64,000 bases of DNA, from positions 37,442,276-37,506,275 of the forward strand of contig OX246741.1 of assembly GCA_945910005.1 (NCBI GenBank). The letters are read 5' to 3'. Below, one piece after another: positions 23,801 through 34,475 of the stretch. Under the pieces are notes generated by a model. The model did no database searches. It was not told the DNA's origin and saw only the letters and a program-made list of their open reading frames with translations. The position numbers and the translations under genes were made by a program. How positions within the stretch are numbered: position 1 is the stretch's first letter; each line of letters starts with the position of its first letter. Source of the stretch: Isoperla grammatica (lineage: Eukaryota; Arthropoda; Insecta; Plecoptera; Perlodidae).

Positions 23801-26800
23801 GTTGTCTCTCTCACTGTGTGTCTCTCTCTCTGTGTGTCTGTCTATCTGTGTCTCTCTCTCTAAGTGTTTGTCTCTCTGTGTGTCTGTCTCTCTGTGTGTC
23901 TGTCTCTCTGTGTGTCTGTCTCTCTGTGTGTCTTTCTCTCTGTGTGTCTGTCTCTCTGTGTGTCTGTCGCTCTGTGTGTCTGTCTCTCTGTGTGTCTGTC
24001 TCTGTATGTTTGTCTCTCTGTGTGTCTGTCTCTCTGTGTGTCTGCCTCTGTGTGTCTCTCTCTCTGTGTGTCTGTCTCTCTGTGTGTCTGTCTCTCTGTG
24101 TGTCTCTCTGTGTGTCTGCCTCTGTGTGTGTCTGTCTCTCTGTGTGTCTGCCTCTGTGTGTCTGTCTCTCTGTGTGTCTGTCTCTCTGTGTGTCGGTCTC
24201 TCTGTGTGTCTGTCTCTCTGTGTGTCTGTCTCTGTGTGTCTGTCTCTCTGTGTGTCTGTCTCTCTGTGTGTCTGCCTCTGTGTGTCTCTCTCTCTGTGTG
24301 TCTCTCTCTGTGTGTCTCTCTCTGTGTGTCTGTCTCTCTGTGTGTGTCTCTCTCTGTGTGTCTCTCTCTGTGTGTCTGTCTCTCTGTGTGTTTGTCTCTC
24401 TGTGTGTCTCTCTCTGTGTGTCTCTCTCTGTGTGTCTGTCTCTCTGTGTGTCTGCCTCTGTGTGTCTCTCTCTCTGTGTGTGTCTCTCTCTGTGTGTCTC
24501 GCTCTGTGTGTTTGTCTCTCTGTGTGTCTCTCTCTGTGTGTCTCTCTCTGTGTGTCTGTCTCTCTGTGTGTTTGTCTCTCTGTGTCTTTCTCTCTCTGTG
24601 TGTCTGTCTCTCTGTGTTTCTCTTTCTCTCTGTGTGTCTGTCTCTCTGTGTGTCTGTCGCTCTGTGTGTCTGTCTCTCTGTGTGTTTGTCTTTCTGTGTG
24701 TCTCTCTCTCTGTGTGTCTGTCTCTCTGTGTGTCTGTCTCTCTGTATCCCTGCCTCTGTGTGTTTGTCTCTCTGTGTGTCTCTCTCTCTGTGTATTTCTC
24801 TCTCTGTGTGTCTCTCTCTCTCTGTGTGTCTCTCTCTCTCTGTGTGTCTCTCTCTCTGTGTGTCTGTCTCTCCTTGTGGCTGTCTCTCTGTGTTTCTCTT
24901 TCTCTCTGTGTCTCTCACTGTGTGTCTGTCTCTCTCTGTGTCTCTCACTGTGTGTCTGTCTCTCTGTGTGTCTCTCTCTGTGTGTGTATGTCTCTCTTTG
25001 TGTTTGTCTCTCTGTGTGTGTCTCTCTCTGTGTGTCTCTCTCTCTCTGTGTGTCTGTCTCTCTGTGTGTCTGTCTCTCTGTGTGTCTGTCTCTCTGTGTG
25101 TCTGTCTCTCTGTTTGTCTGTCTCTCTGTGTCTCTCTCTCTATGTGTCTCTCTCTCTATGTGTCTGTCTCTCTGTGTGTCTGTCTCTCTGTGTGTCTGTC
25201 TCTCTGTGTGTTTGTCTCTCTGTGTGTCTCTCTCTCTGTGTGTCTCTCTCTCTCTCTGTGTCTCTCTCTCTGTGTGTCTCTCTCACTGTGTGTCTCTTTC
25301 TCTGTGTGTTTGTCACTCTGTGTGTCTGTCTCTCTGTGTGTCTCTCTTACTGTGTGTCTCTCTCACTGTGTGTCTCTCTCTCTGTGTGTCTGTCTCTCTG
25401 TGTCTCTCTCTCTAAGTGTTTGTCTCTCTGTGTGTCTGTCTCTCTGTGTGTCTGTCTCTCTGTGTGTCTGTCTCTCTGTGTGTCTCTCTCTCTCTGTGTC
25501 TTTCTCTCTGTGTGTCTGTCTCTCTGTGTGTCTGTCGCTCTGTGTGTCTGTCTCTCTGTGTGTCTGTCTCTGTGTGTCTGTCTCTCTGTGTGTCTGTCTC
25601 TCTGTGTGTCTGCCTCTGTGTGTTTGTCTCTCTGTGTGTCTGTCTCTCTGTGTGTCTGCCTCTGTGTGTCTCTCTCTCTCTGTGTCTCTCTCTCTATGTG
25701 TCTCTCTCTCTATGTGTCTGTCTCTCTGTGTGTCTGTCTCTCTGTGTGTCTGTCTCTCTGTGTGTTTTTCTCTCTTGGTGTCTCTCTCTGTGTCTCTCTC
25801 TCTCTCTGTGTCTCTCTCTCTGTGTGTCTCTCTCACTGTGTGTCTCTTTCTCTGTGTGTCTGTCTCTCTGTGTGTCTGTCTCTCTGTGTGTCTCTCTCTC
25901 TCTGTGTCTGTCTCTCTGTGTGTCTGTCTCTCTTTGTGTCTGTCTCTCTGTGTGTCTCTCTCTGTGTGTCTTTCTCTCTGTGTGTCTGTCTCTCTGTGTG
26001 TCTGCCTCTTTGTGTTTGTCTCTCTGTGTGTCTCTCTCTCTCTGTTTGTCTGTCTCTCTGTGTGTCTGTCTCTCTGTGTGTTTGTCTCTCTGTGTGTCTG
26101 TCTCTCTGTGTGTCTCTCTCTCTGTGTGTCTCTCTCTGTGTGTCTCTCTCTGTGTGTCTGTCTCTCTGTGTGTGTCTCTCTCTGTGTGTCTGTCTCTCTG
26201 TGTGTGTCTCTCTGTGTGTCTGTCTCTGTGTGTCTGTCTCTCTGTGTGTCTGTCTCTCTGTGTGTTTGTCTCTCTGTGTGTCTGTCTCTCTGTGTGTGTC
26301 TCTCTCTGTGTGTCTGTCTCTCTGTGTGTTTGTCTCTCTGTGTGTCTCTCTCTGTGTGTCTCTCTGTGTGTCTGTCTCTATGTGTGTCTCTCTGTGTGTC
26401 TGTCTCTCTGTGTGTTTGTCTCTCTGTGTCTTTCTCTCTCTGTGTGTCTGTCTCTCTGTGTTTCTCTTTCTCTCTGTGTCTCTCACTGTGTGTCTGTCTC
26501 TCTCTGTGTCTCTCTCTGTGTGTCTCTCTCTGTGTGTGTATGTCTCTCTGTGTGTCTCTCTCTCTGTGTGTCTGTCTCTCTGTATCCCTGCCTCTGTGTG
26601 TTTGTCTCTCTGTGTGTCTGTCTCTCTGTGTGTCTCTCTCTCTGTATGTCTCTCTCTGTGTGTCTCTCTCTCTGTGTCTCTCTCTCTGTGTGTCTCTCTC
26701 TCTGTGTGTCTCTCTCTCTGTGTCTCTCTCTCTGTGTGTCTCTCTCTCTGTGTGTCTCTCTCTGTGTGTCTCTCTCTGTGTGTCTCTCTCTCTGTGTCTC

Positions 26801-27205
26801 TCTCTCTGTGTGTCTCTCTCTCTCTGTGTGTCTCTCTCTCTGTGTGTCTGTCTCTCTGTGTGTCTGTCTCTCTGTGTTTCTCTTTCTCTCTGTGTCTCTC
26901 ACTGTGTGTCTGTCTCTCTCTGTGTCTCTCACTGTGTGTCTGTCTCTCTGTGTGTCTCTCTCTGTGTGTGTATGTCGCTCTTTGTGTTTGTCTCTCTGTG
27001 TGTGTCTCTCTCTGTGTGTCTCTCTCTCTCTGTGTGTCTGTCTCTCTGTGTGTCTGTCTCTCTGTGTCTCTGCCTCTGTGTGTTTGTCTCTCTGTGTGTC
27101 TCTCTCTCTGTGTGTCTCTCTCTCTCTCTCTCTCTCTGTGTCTCTCTCTCTGTGTGTCTGTCTCTCTGTATGTCTGTCTCTCTGTTGTGTATGTCTCTCT
27201 GTGTG
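20820..27205. repeat. TCTGTGTG-type microsatellite, about 6.4 kb
   Basis: The stretch is almost entirely TCTGTGTG / TCTGTCTC / TCTCTCTG octamers and their variants, and fills intron 2 of the IR-like gene. Because stop codons are rare in this sequence, all plus-strand frames stay open for very long distances (up to about 1260 codons) and encode only Leu/Ser/Cys/Val runs. These are not genes. Confidence 0.98.
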
Positions 27206-27263
27206 CATTAATTTGAAATTAAACTAACTTAGCATGTTGTGTGATGCTGTGTGTACCCTGCAG

Positions 27264-27459
27264 TGCCCAATACACCCTGTCGCCCGACGCAGTCTTCGGG
27301 TCCCTGGGAGAGAACGGATCTTGGACTGGGATGGTTGGAATGATGGTCAGAGGGGAAGTGGACATGGCCGTAAACGCGTTCGTCTTCACCACGCAGAGGA
27401 TGGAGGTGGTCGACTACACCATCCCCATCTTCGTCAAGGACTACAGTATATTTATAAAG
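27264..27459 (+). CDS. Ionotropic receptor-like gene, main S1-lobe exon
   Basis: Acceptor ctgcag|TGCC (27263/27264). The first base completes the Thr codon split at 20807. The probable donor is AAG|gtcggc at 27459/27460, which is weak; reading on gives a stop after about 25 residues. The exon encodes GSWTGMVGMMVRGEVDMAV, NAFVFTTQRMEVVDYT and IPIFVKDYSIFIK. It aligns directly with the iGluR S1 segment (V-R-G-E-x-D-x-A-V, then T-x-x-R, then V-x-D-[FY]-[ST]-x-P). The Thr and Arg that contact the ligand carboxylate in classical iGluRs are both present, so ligand binding may be of amino-acid type. The pore, M1-M4 and S2 were not found downstream. They are beyond the window, or the gene is broken by the element pile that starts 80 bp later. 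Confidence 0.85.
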
Positions 27460-27535
27460 GTCGGCTCAACCACTTTGTTTAACGGCTTCATAATATGTTC
27501 ATTAAGTAGAAAAACGCCCTATGTGACGAGTTGAG

Positions 27536-28574
27536 TGATTTATTTATTGCATTTAAGGCCATTGCAGGGCACATTGCCTTCTTTATCCTGATGCAGAAAT
27601 CATAATTACATACAAATTAAGCGACACATAGAAACAAAATTACCAAAATAAATTACAAGAATTGAAAAGTGTCGATAGACATACGATCTTCGTATCGTAA
27701 CAAATGTAAATATAGTGAACATAGATGGTACGGAAAAGGAGTCAATGTGGGTGCATATTTAGATAGGAACTATATGACGCGTGACGGGGTATTTGTGCTT
27801 TGGTTTTGTCGGAGGGGTACGGGGTGTGGACAGCAAATTTATAATATCAGTGCGGCCGTTGTGGACCACTCGAGTTCCGTATTTTTTGCAGCAACGCTGC
27901 AGGCGCTGGTCAAGAGGAACGATGTTGGTTGCCTCGTAGACTAGCTCGTTCTCTGTCCATGGGTGAAGTCGATCGATGCGTTGGAGTATACGTGTTTCAA
28001 GTGAGAGGTATCCCAATAAAGCTGAACTCAGGACTTGGTAGAGGGCTGGTGCTGCGTACTCGAAAAGTGGTCTTATAAAAACTGAATAATTATGTGTGCC
28101 ATAGAGTACGCGAAAACTACAGCCTTTGAGGCGACCTCGAAGATTGAAAAGCAGGTGAATCCTCTTACGGGCCCGGCATATGACGTCACGAGTGTGAGCT
28201 CGCCAGTTTAATATGTCCGAGAACGTGTCTCCAAGGTACTTGGCAGTGCGTTGCGTGTTTACTATTTCTTTCCATAGGGTTATACTATGGAATCGGGGAT
28301 CTTGAGATAACTTTTGAGTTTTTCTGCGATGACGAAAAAGTATAAGTTTGGTCTTCTGCGCGTTAGGTAGTATGCGCCATCTGCGCATCCATTATTTCAG
28401 TGCTGAGATCTGTCTTTTTAGTTTTCGGAACACTTCACTGGCAGTCCGACCACGCACCGACGCGCCAGTAGGCTGTATATAGTCAGCAAATAATGCCAGG
28501 AATAAGCGTTTGTCTAGTAGTTTTGGTGTGTCATGACAGTAGAATAGGTAGAGAAGCGTCGATCAGAATGATCC
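27536..28574 (-). pseudogene. Jockey-like RT, C-terminal part and 3' tail
   Basis: Minus-strand reading starts at the Gypsy junction with STLLYLFY, followed by LFLALFADYIQ (the FADD box with Asp-to-Tyr in its second Asp). It continues with WRILPNAQKTKLILF (the K-x-x-x-x-F block of non-LTR RTs), TAKYLGDTFS and RPLFEYAAPAL. A stop lies just after the junction, and another separates the FAD box from the thumb. The damaged catalytic box alone predicts an inactive enzyme. The last 200 bp carry no coding sequence and look like a 3' UTR. Confidence 0.85.
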
Positions 28575-29530
28575 TGTTACACCCGTATTTGACGGGAACA
28601 ATACATGTTGACCTGCATGGCCGGGCAAAGCATCTAATCGGGGTGGGCGTGGGTTGTTTTCTTCAAGAGTGGAGAATGGGTAGGATGGGCGCCACGTAAT
28701 TGAGTTTGTTGAAGGAAACCAATCACGAACAAAATCCTTCTCAATATTTTGATATTGAATATTAATATATTGTACCAAGATTATAAGATAATATAATATA
28801 AACATAAACAACATAAACAACAAATTTTCTTGTGTTTGCACGGTAAAGTTCACTTTCACCTAGATAATAGTAATCATGTGTATACCATTGAATAATTGAC
28901 TAAGTTATGTACATTAATAATTATAGTATCGATCGTTTCGCTAATATCTATCTTGATTGTAACTGTTATTGTCTGGCTATAGATGTGACGTATCGTACTG
29001 TTGTTTACACTCGACGCGGTGACGCGCGAGTATGTGTATTGTAGGGGAGGGCTAGTTCGTCTGCTAGAAGAAGTGCTCTTCTTCTGATACTTAGCACTGA
29101 AACCAAAAAAACGGGCGTTTCAGTGTTGGGCCATTTCTTCTACACGCCAAACTTTAATAGTCTATAATTGGGCGACAGATCTTACCTTCTATCGATGATT
29201 CGTGGAATGAACGGCGGCTGTATTGACGTGGAAACTTCTCAAATTGCTCCGATATATTTTATCGATCACAGGTAAACGAAAGTAATTCACCGAAAGTTCG
29301 AATCCACTCCTATTTTACACTGGTATATCTTTGAGTCCTCGTATAAGCCTTTGCGTAGATCGCCGCTCCACCGCGATCTGTCCTCGTGGTCGTTGGTCTG
29401 TCGAGAGAGTGACTGCTGACTGACTGGTTCCTCCCCTCGATTCGCTCTTATCAGTGTTGACGTGTAATTCATGTATAGTTCGAGGCTGGTAATTCTAAGT
29501 ACACTTTGTGGCGCAAACCCTGGCGTCACA
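28575..29530 (-). repeat. 3' LTR of Gypsy copy B
   Basis: 956 bp, direct repeat of 34476-35431. It is flanked on its upper side by the polypurine tract and on its lower side by the ATCC target duplication. Confidence 0.95.
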
Positions 29531-29542
29531 CTCCCTCCTTAC
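29531..29542 (-). other. Polypurine tract of Gypsy copy B
   Basis: The minus strand reads GTAAGGAGGGAG directly before the 3' LTR start TGTGACGCC. An AT microsatellite lies just upstream at about 29563-29579. Confidence 0.85.
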
Positions 29543-29589
29543 GTCTATAAAGTTTGGGGTGTATATATATATATATATATTCTGGTAGA

Positions 29590-32500
29590 TTAATCTGGGT
29601 TCGGTTTGAGATCTTGTACGTGCCAATATCCTATACTTCTATTCTTGCTGTTTTCTAATTCATATACTAATGGTGATAGTTTCTTCACAATGGTAAAAGG
29701 TCCAATGAATTTTGGTGCTAATTTAGCGTTGAATTTGTCCGGGGCGTTTGACTGGGCTAAGTTGCGTTTGTACACCTTCTGTCCAACACTATACTGCACT
29801 GGTCTGCGGCGAAGGTTATATCGTTTTGCGCTATTTTCATAGGCATGCTGAAGACGTTTATTTACCTCTTGGTACACTTCTTTTAAAGTCTTTCCCTTTT
29901 CGTTTATTTCGGATCTTGATGCTATTTCTGGTACCTCTTCTCCCGTGGCGGATATTATTCCATATACCTTTCCTGAAATATGTATTTCTCTGGCGAAGTT
30001 AAGATACGCAGGGGTGTAGCCTGTCACCTCATGTGTTGCGGTCCGAAGTGCGTAACCTAATTTTGCCAAATGGGCATCCCACTTCGTATGCTTTTCTTCA
30101 ACATATGACGCAATCATGGTTTTGATTACTCGGTTGATTCGTTCAGTTGGGTTCACTTGGGGATGGTATTTTGCGTTAAAGAAAATATGTGATTGGTAAG
30201 TTTTTGCTAGGGCTTTCATTTCTTTCCCGGCGTACTGTGGGCCATTATCGCACACAATTATTTGTGGTGCTCCGTACATTAATATGACATCTTCCTCTAT
30301 ATGTCGGCAAATCCTCGTAGCCGTTGCGGACCGAAGAGGGAAGAGTAAAGTGTATTTGGTGAACCAATCTGACACTACTAAAATATATTTATTCCCTTTC
30401 GAAGAGCGCGGGAATGGTCCAAGGAGATCAGTTGAAATGAGTTGCCAGGGCTGTTCTATCTTACGGGATTTTCCCATCAGTCCGGCTGGTAATCTCTGTT
30501 CAGGTTTGTACTGAATACATATCGTGCAATGATTTACATAGCGTCCAACATCGCTACGCATCTTGGGCCAATAGTAAAGTTGTGACATACGTTTGTATGT
30601 TTTATATATACCCAACTGACCTGATGTTGGATCATCATGACATTCTTTATAGACACACATTCGGGAGTCTTTTGGTATTACAAGTTTCCATCCATTTACA
30701 TTTTTATAGAGGTTACCTTCGGCCAATCTCCATAGTGGAAATTGTAAGGGATGTTCTTGGATTTGTTTCTTCATTTTTAGGTACCATTTATCTGTTATTT
30801 CTGGTGAGATGGTTATCAAGTCAACAGGTACCGCTCGTGATAATGCATCTGGCACCAGGTGTTCACTTCCTTTCCTATGGATTATACTAAAATCATACGG
30901 TTGTAGACGAAGAGACCATCTTGACAGTTTTCCTCCGGGATCGTTCAGGTTGTGTAGCCAAAGGAGTGAATAGTGGTCTGTTATCACCGTAAAGTGGGTT
31001 CCTTCAAGGTAATGCCGATTTTTCTCTATACCCCATATCACAGCGAGACATTCTCTTTCCGTCGTAGAGAGATTGCGTTCTTGCTTTGTCAAACTCCTAC
31101 TTCCATATGCGATTACGTGTTCACCGTCTTCAAAGCTCTGTGAGAGAACCCACCCTAATCCATATGCAGAGGCATCAGTTTGCAAAACAAAGGGAAGAGT
31201 GAAATCTGGACAGCTCATTATCGGTGCCTCGACTAATTTTTCTTTCAGCAGCCGAAATGATTCTTCAGCTTCTTCACTCCATACAAATTTTTGTCGTTTT
31301 CTGGTTAATTAGGTCAGTGGAGAAATAAAAATAGAGACATTCGGTACAAATCTCCTATACCATGACGTAAGACCTATGAATCGACGTACTTCTTTGGCTG
31401 TAGTAGGTCGGGGATATTGGAGGATTGATTCAACCTTACTTGGGTCAACTCTCAGTCCATGACTATCAACAACGTATCCTAGATACTTGAGTTCGGATCG
31501 CCCAAAGACACATTTATCTTTATTAATGGATTAACCCGCTGCATGTAATCGTTTAAACACTTCTTCGAGAATTCTTGAGTGTTCCTCGATCGTTGACGTT
31601 GTTATGATTATATCGTCTAAGTATACGAATACATATGGCTCAAGATCGGGACCAAGAATTTTATCGATGAGTCTCTGCCAGGTAGCTGGAGAGTTGTGTA
31701 GTCCAAACGGCATTCTAGTAAAATGGAATAGACCCCTTCCAGGTACTGTAAACGCAGTTTTCTCCTTGCTACTCTCCTCGAGAGGTACTTGCCAATACGC
31801 TCTCTTTAAGTCGATTGATGAGAGAACGTTTGAATCTCGTAACCGATCTAAAATTGAGGATACGTAGGGGAGTGGATATGCATCTCGTTTTGTAACTTGG
31901 TTAACCTTCCGTATATCTACTACAAATCTTTTAGATCCATCCGGTTTCTCTAACAGGACGATAGGAGAAGACCATGCACTCTGTGACGGTTCAACTATAC
32001 CCTGTGTTAACATTGAATCAAGTTCTTGGTTAACCAGGTTTTGTTTGGCTGGCGATACGGGATAATATCTTTGTTTGATGGGTTCTGCTGTGCCAGTGTC
32101 AATTTTATGCTTCACTAACGTTGTACATCCTAATCTGTCTTCTGTGGGAATACAATACTTGGCAAGGAACTCTTGAACTTTTTCCTGATCATTTTCCGTA
32201 AAGTTACTTTGGATCTTGGTTATCCCCGAGATATAACTGAGTTCCTCCTCTCGTGAGAATTTCCATGAACCTGCGACAACGTTCGGTACTATACCCATGG
32301 TCTTCCAAAAGTCTAGTCCAAGTATCAATTCAGTCGAGACTTCAGGCACATACAATACTTCAATCAATTTAAATTCTCCTTCAATTTTCATAGGAAGCTC
32401 TATAACCCCGTTTACCTTACATCTCTGTCCACAAGCTGTCATGATTTGCAGTGTTCCGGGTGACTGAATATTAAGGCGTAAATGTTTAAGTTTCTGGAAT

Positions 32501-32727
32501 CCTTTTTCCCCTAACACGGATCGACTAGCTCCAGAATCGAGTAAGCCTGGTAACATAGTTCCTAGAATATCTGTGGTTACAAATAACCGGTCATCATCTT
32601 CCTTGTTTTCTAACAGGTAGCTCAGTTTGGGTTCATTTTTCATAAAGTGTGATACTAACTTACACCAATGTTTCCATTCGTCGGTGGCCTGTTTAACTGC
32701 ACGGTAATGCGTTCGACCACTAGACAT
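29590..32727 (-). pseudogene. Gypsy copy B pol (protease-RT-RNase H-integrase), two nonsense codons
   Basis: A single frame of 1046 codons interrupted only by TAA at 31531-31533 and TAA at 31309-31311, with no frameshift. Order: aspartic protease (LLDSGASRSVLG), RT (WSSPIVLLEKPDGSKRF, SIDLKRAYWQVPL, FVYLDDIIITT with YLDD), RNase H (TDASAYGLGWVLSQ, TERECLAVIWGIEKN, ITDHYSLLWL), integrase zinc region (ECHDDPTSGQLG ... CTICIQYK), DDE core (STDLLGPFPRS, IIVCDNGPQY, HPQVNPTERINR) and a C-terminal region (KFIGPFTIVKKLSPLVYEL). The first stop falls at a Leu-like position just after the catalytic region; the second is about 74 codons later, in the RT connection. Apart from these stops the gene looks fully functional. 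Confidence 0.93.
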
Positions 32728-34010
32728 TACCGGTGCTCGTTTCCCTGTTTATTACACTGCGGGCACGTAGCAATATATACATCAGCGTATCCACATTTAA
32801 AACAGAATCTCGACGGCGGTTCTCGGCACGATCTAAATCCATGTCCTACTTTTTTACAATTCCAACACGCGGATTTCCGTGACGCCTGTTTAGGGGGTTG
32901 ATCTACTTTAGGTGATCTTCCTTCTTCTTGAGGGGTGGTTTTTGATGTTTCTACCGTAGAAATATGGAATTTAGACGTACAGTATGCAAGGTCTGGTTCG
33001 AGTGGCGGTATCTTTTTATTGGTGACTGGTCTTTGAAATCGCTCAACCAAAAGTTTTCCTCGCTCTAGCTGACGGCATACCTCAAGCAGATCATAAATTG
33101 ATTCTATTTTCTGTAGGGCCAAACGATCTATAAAATATGGATCAATATTTTTTCTCAAAATTTTAATTTTGTCCGCTTCCTCAACTCTTCCTGGTAAACG
33201 TGCAAATAAATTTTCCATGGTTGCTAAATATAAGCCAATTCGTTCATCTGGACCTTGTGTCCTTACTCGTATTTCGGCCCATAAATGTTCTTCATAGTCA
33301 GGCGGTTGAAATTCTTTTCTTAAAGAAATTAGAAGTTCATCCCAATCGTGTACCTCTCGTCTAATTGCGCGAAACCATATCATTGCAGAGCCTTTGAAAA
33401 GATCGATCGCCGAATCCCATAATTCTTCTTTGCTAATTTGACGAGCTATCCTTAATTCGTCTACTCGTTCAATGAATGCGTTTACACTTATGCCCCTAGG
33501 ATCTCCATTAAAACTGATATCCCACTTACACACAGGAATCTTAGTTTTCGTATAACTGCTTCCGGGTGCAACGGTTGCTGTATGTACTATACTCGTCGGA
33601 TTTTCTCGACCAATTAATTGTCGTGAATTTTCAAGTGACTCATAATTGTCTAAAGCCATTGTTAATATAGTTGACCGTGCTGCATTAATCGTATCATCGC
33701 CCGAAATACGTTTAGCGCGTTCAAACACGTGGTCTAATTTTACTTCAATCTTCTCAATGTCACTAGAAGTACTATCGTTATTAATTGCTTGAAGAAGATT
33801 CTCGATATCTGTTAACTTGGTCGAACATATTTTTAATTCGTCGTTAGCGTCACGTCTTATTGGCGGGTAATTTCCTGTTTTGCCTTCTTTTTCAATTTTA
33901 AGAAACTGACGTAGCCGTTTGCGCATAGAATCGACTGTTGGTAACCCTGTTACACCTCTTACTTCTAATTCGTATTCTAGTTCATCGCGTAATAAACGAT
34001 ACACTGCCAT
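32727..34010 (-). CDS. Gypsy copy B Gag polyprotein
   Basis: An intact 427-codon frame from the first ATG after the 5' LTR leader. The N-terminal half is charged and helical. The central part resembles the retrotransposon capsid fold (WDISFNGDPRG, FIERVDELRIARQ, GSAMIWFRAIRREVHDWDE, LRKEFQPPDYEEHLW). The C-terminus carries zinc knuckles: CWNCKKVGHGFRSC fits C-x2-C-x4-H-x4-C, and a second, less regular cluster is CFKCGYADVYIATC. Gag would assemble the cytoplasmic particle and bind RNA. Its TAA stop overlaps the ATG of pol by one base in the string TAATG (32725-32729 on the minus strand), so pol is probably translated by termination-reinitiation rather than frameshifting. Length and order are normal for Gypsy. 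Confidence 0.93.
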   Translation of the reverse strand: MAVYRLLRDELEYELEVRGVTGLPTVDSMRKRLRQFLKIEKEGKTGNYPPIRRDANDELKICSTKLTDIENLLQAINNDSTSSDIEKIEVKLDHVFERAKRISGDDTINAARSTILTMALDNYESLENSRQLIGRENPTSIVHTATVAPGSSYTKTKIPVCKWDISFNGDPRGISVNAFIERVDELRIARQISKEELWDSAIDLFKGSAMIWFRAIRREVHDWDELLISLRKEFQPPDYEEHLWAEIRVRTQGPDERIGLYLATMENLFARLPGRVEEADKIKILRKNIDPYFIDRLALQKIESIYDLLEVCRQLERGKLLVERFQRPVTNKKIPPLEPDLAYCTSKFHISTVETSKTTPQEEGRSPKVDQPPKQASRKSACWNCKKVGHGFRSCREPPSRFCFKCGYADVYIATCPQCNKQGNEHR

Positions 34011-34447
34011 GGTAACAATTTGATTTTAATTATTGCCGCAATAATGTTCTTAACTTGGTCACCATTCAATAAACAGTTAAACAATACATTCAAGATGTAC
34101 AGTTTTGTAAACAAACCAAAGTTCACTAAATCATTCAACCCACCTGCACAGCTGCACAGATTGGTAAACAGTTCTAGAATAATTGTTCCACAAAAAAAAT
34201 ATTGCAGACAGTAAGTTGCACCTAAATAATAATTATCAGCTATCTGATTGCAATAAAGTAGGAATATAGAACATAATACAATTATAACCATATGTTTACA
34301 CTAGGGTACTTATACAATACAAATTTATTTACAAATCTACCCAATCTCCACGTCTTGTCTAAATGAAACATGCAGTCATGATTCTCAATGAGTAGGCCTA
34401 ACTGACAAATGAATTCCTGTTGGGACGTATTGGTAGGCGGAATTTCT

Positions 34448-34471
34448 TTCGAGCCACTACGTTGGGCGCCA
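34448..34471 (-). other. Primer-binding site, tRNA-Lys type
   Basis: Four bases inside the 5' LTR end, the minus strand reads TGGCGCCCAACGTAGTGG and continues CTCGAA. This is complementary to the 3' end of a lysine tRNA of the TGGCGCCCAACG class, which would prime minus-strand cDNA synthesis. Confidence 0.85.
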
Positions 34472-34475
34472 TTTT

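Noticed and set aside
20814..27227. Many open frames of 150-1260 codons over the TCTGTGTG array on both strands
   Set aside because: They only translate a simple repeat (Leu/Ser/Cys/Val or Arg/Asp/Thr/Glu), overlap in several frames and lie in an intron.
28563..28859. Small membrane-protein-like frames repeated at 28563-28859 and 34398-34760
   Set aside because: They lie inside the two LTRs of Gypsy copy B and are the same sequence; no evidence that they are translated.
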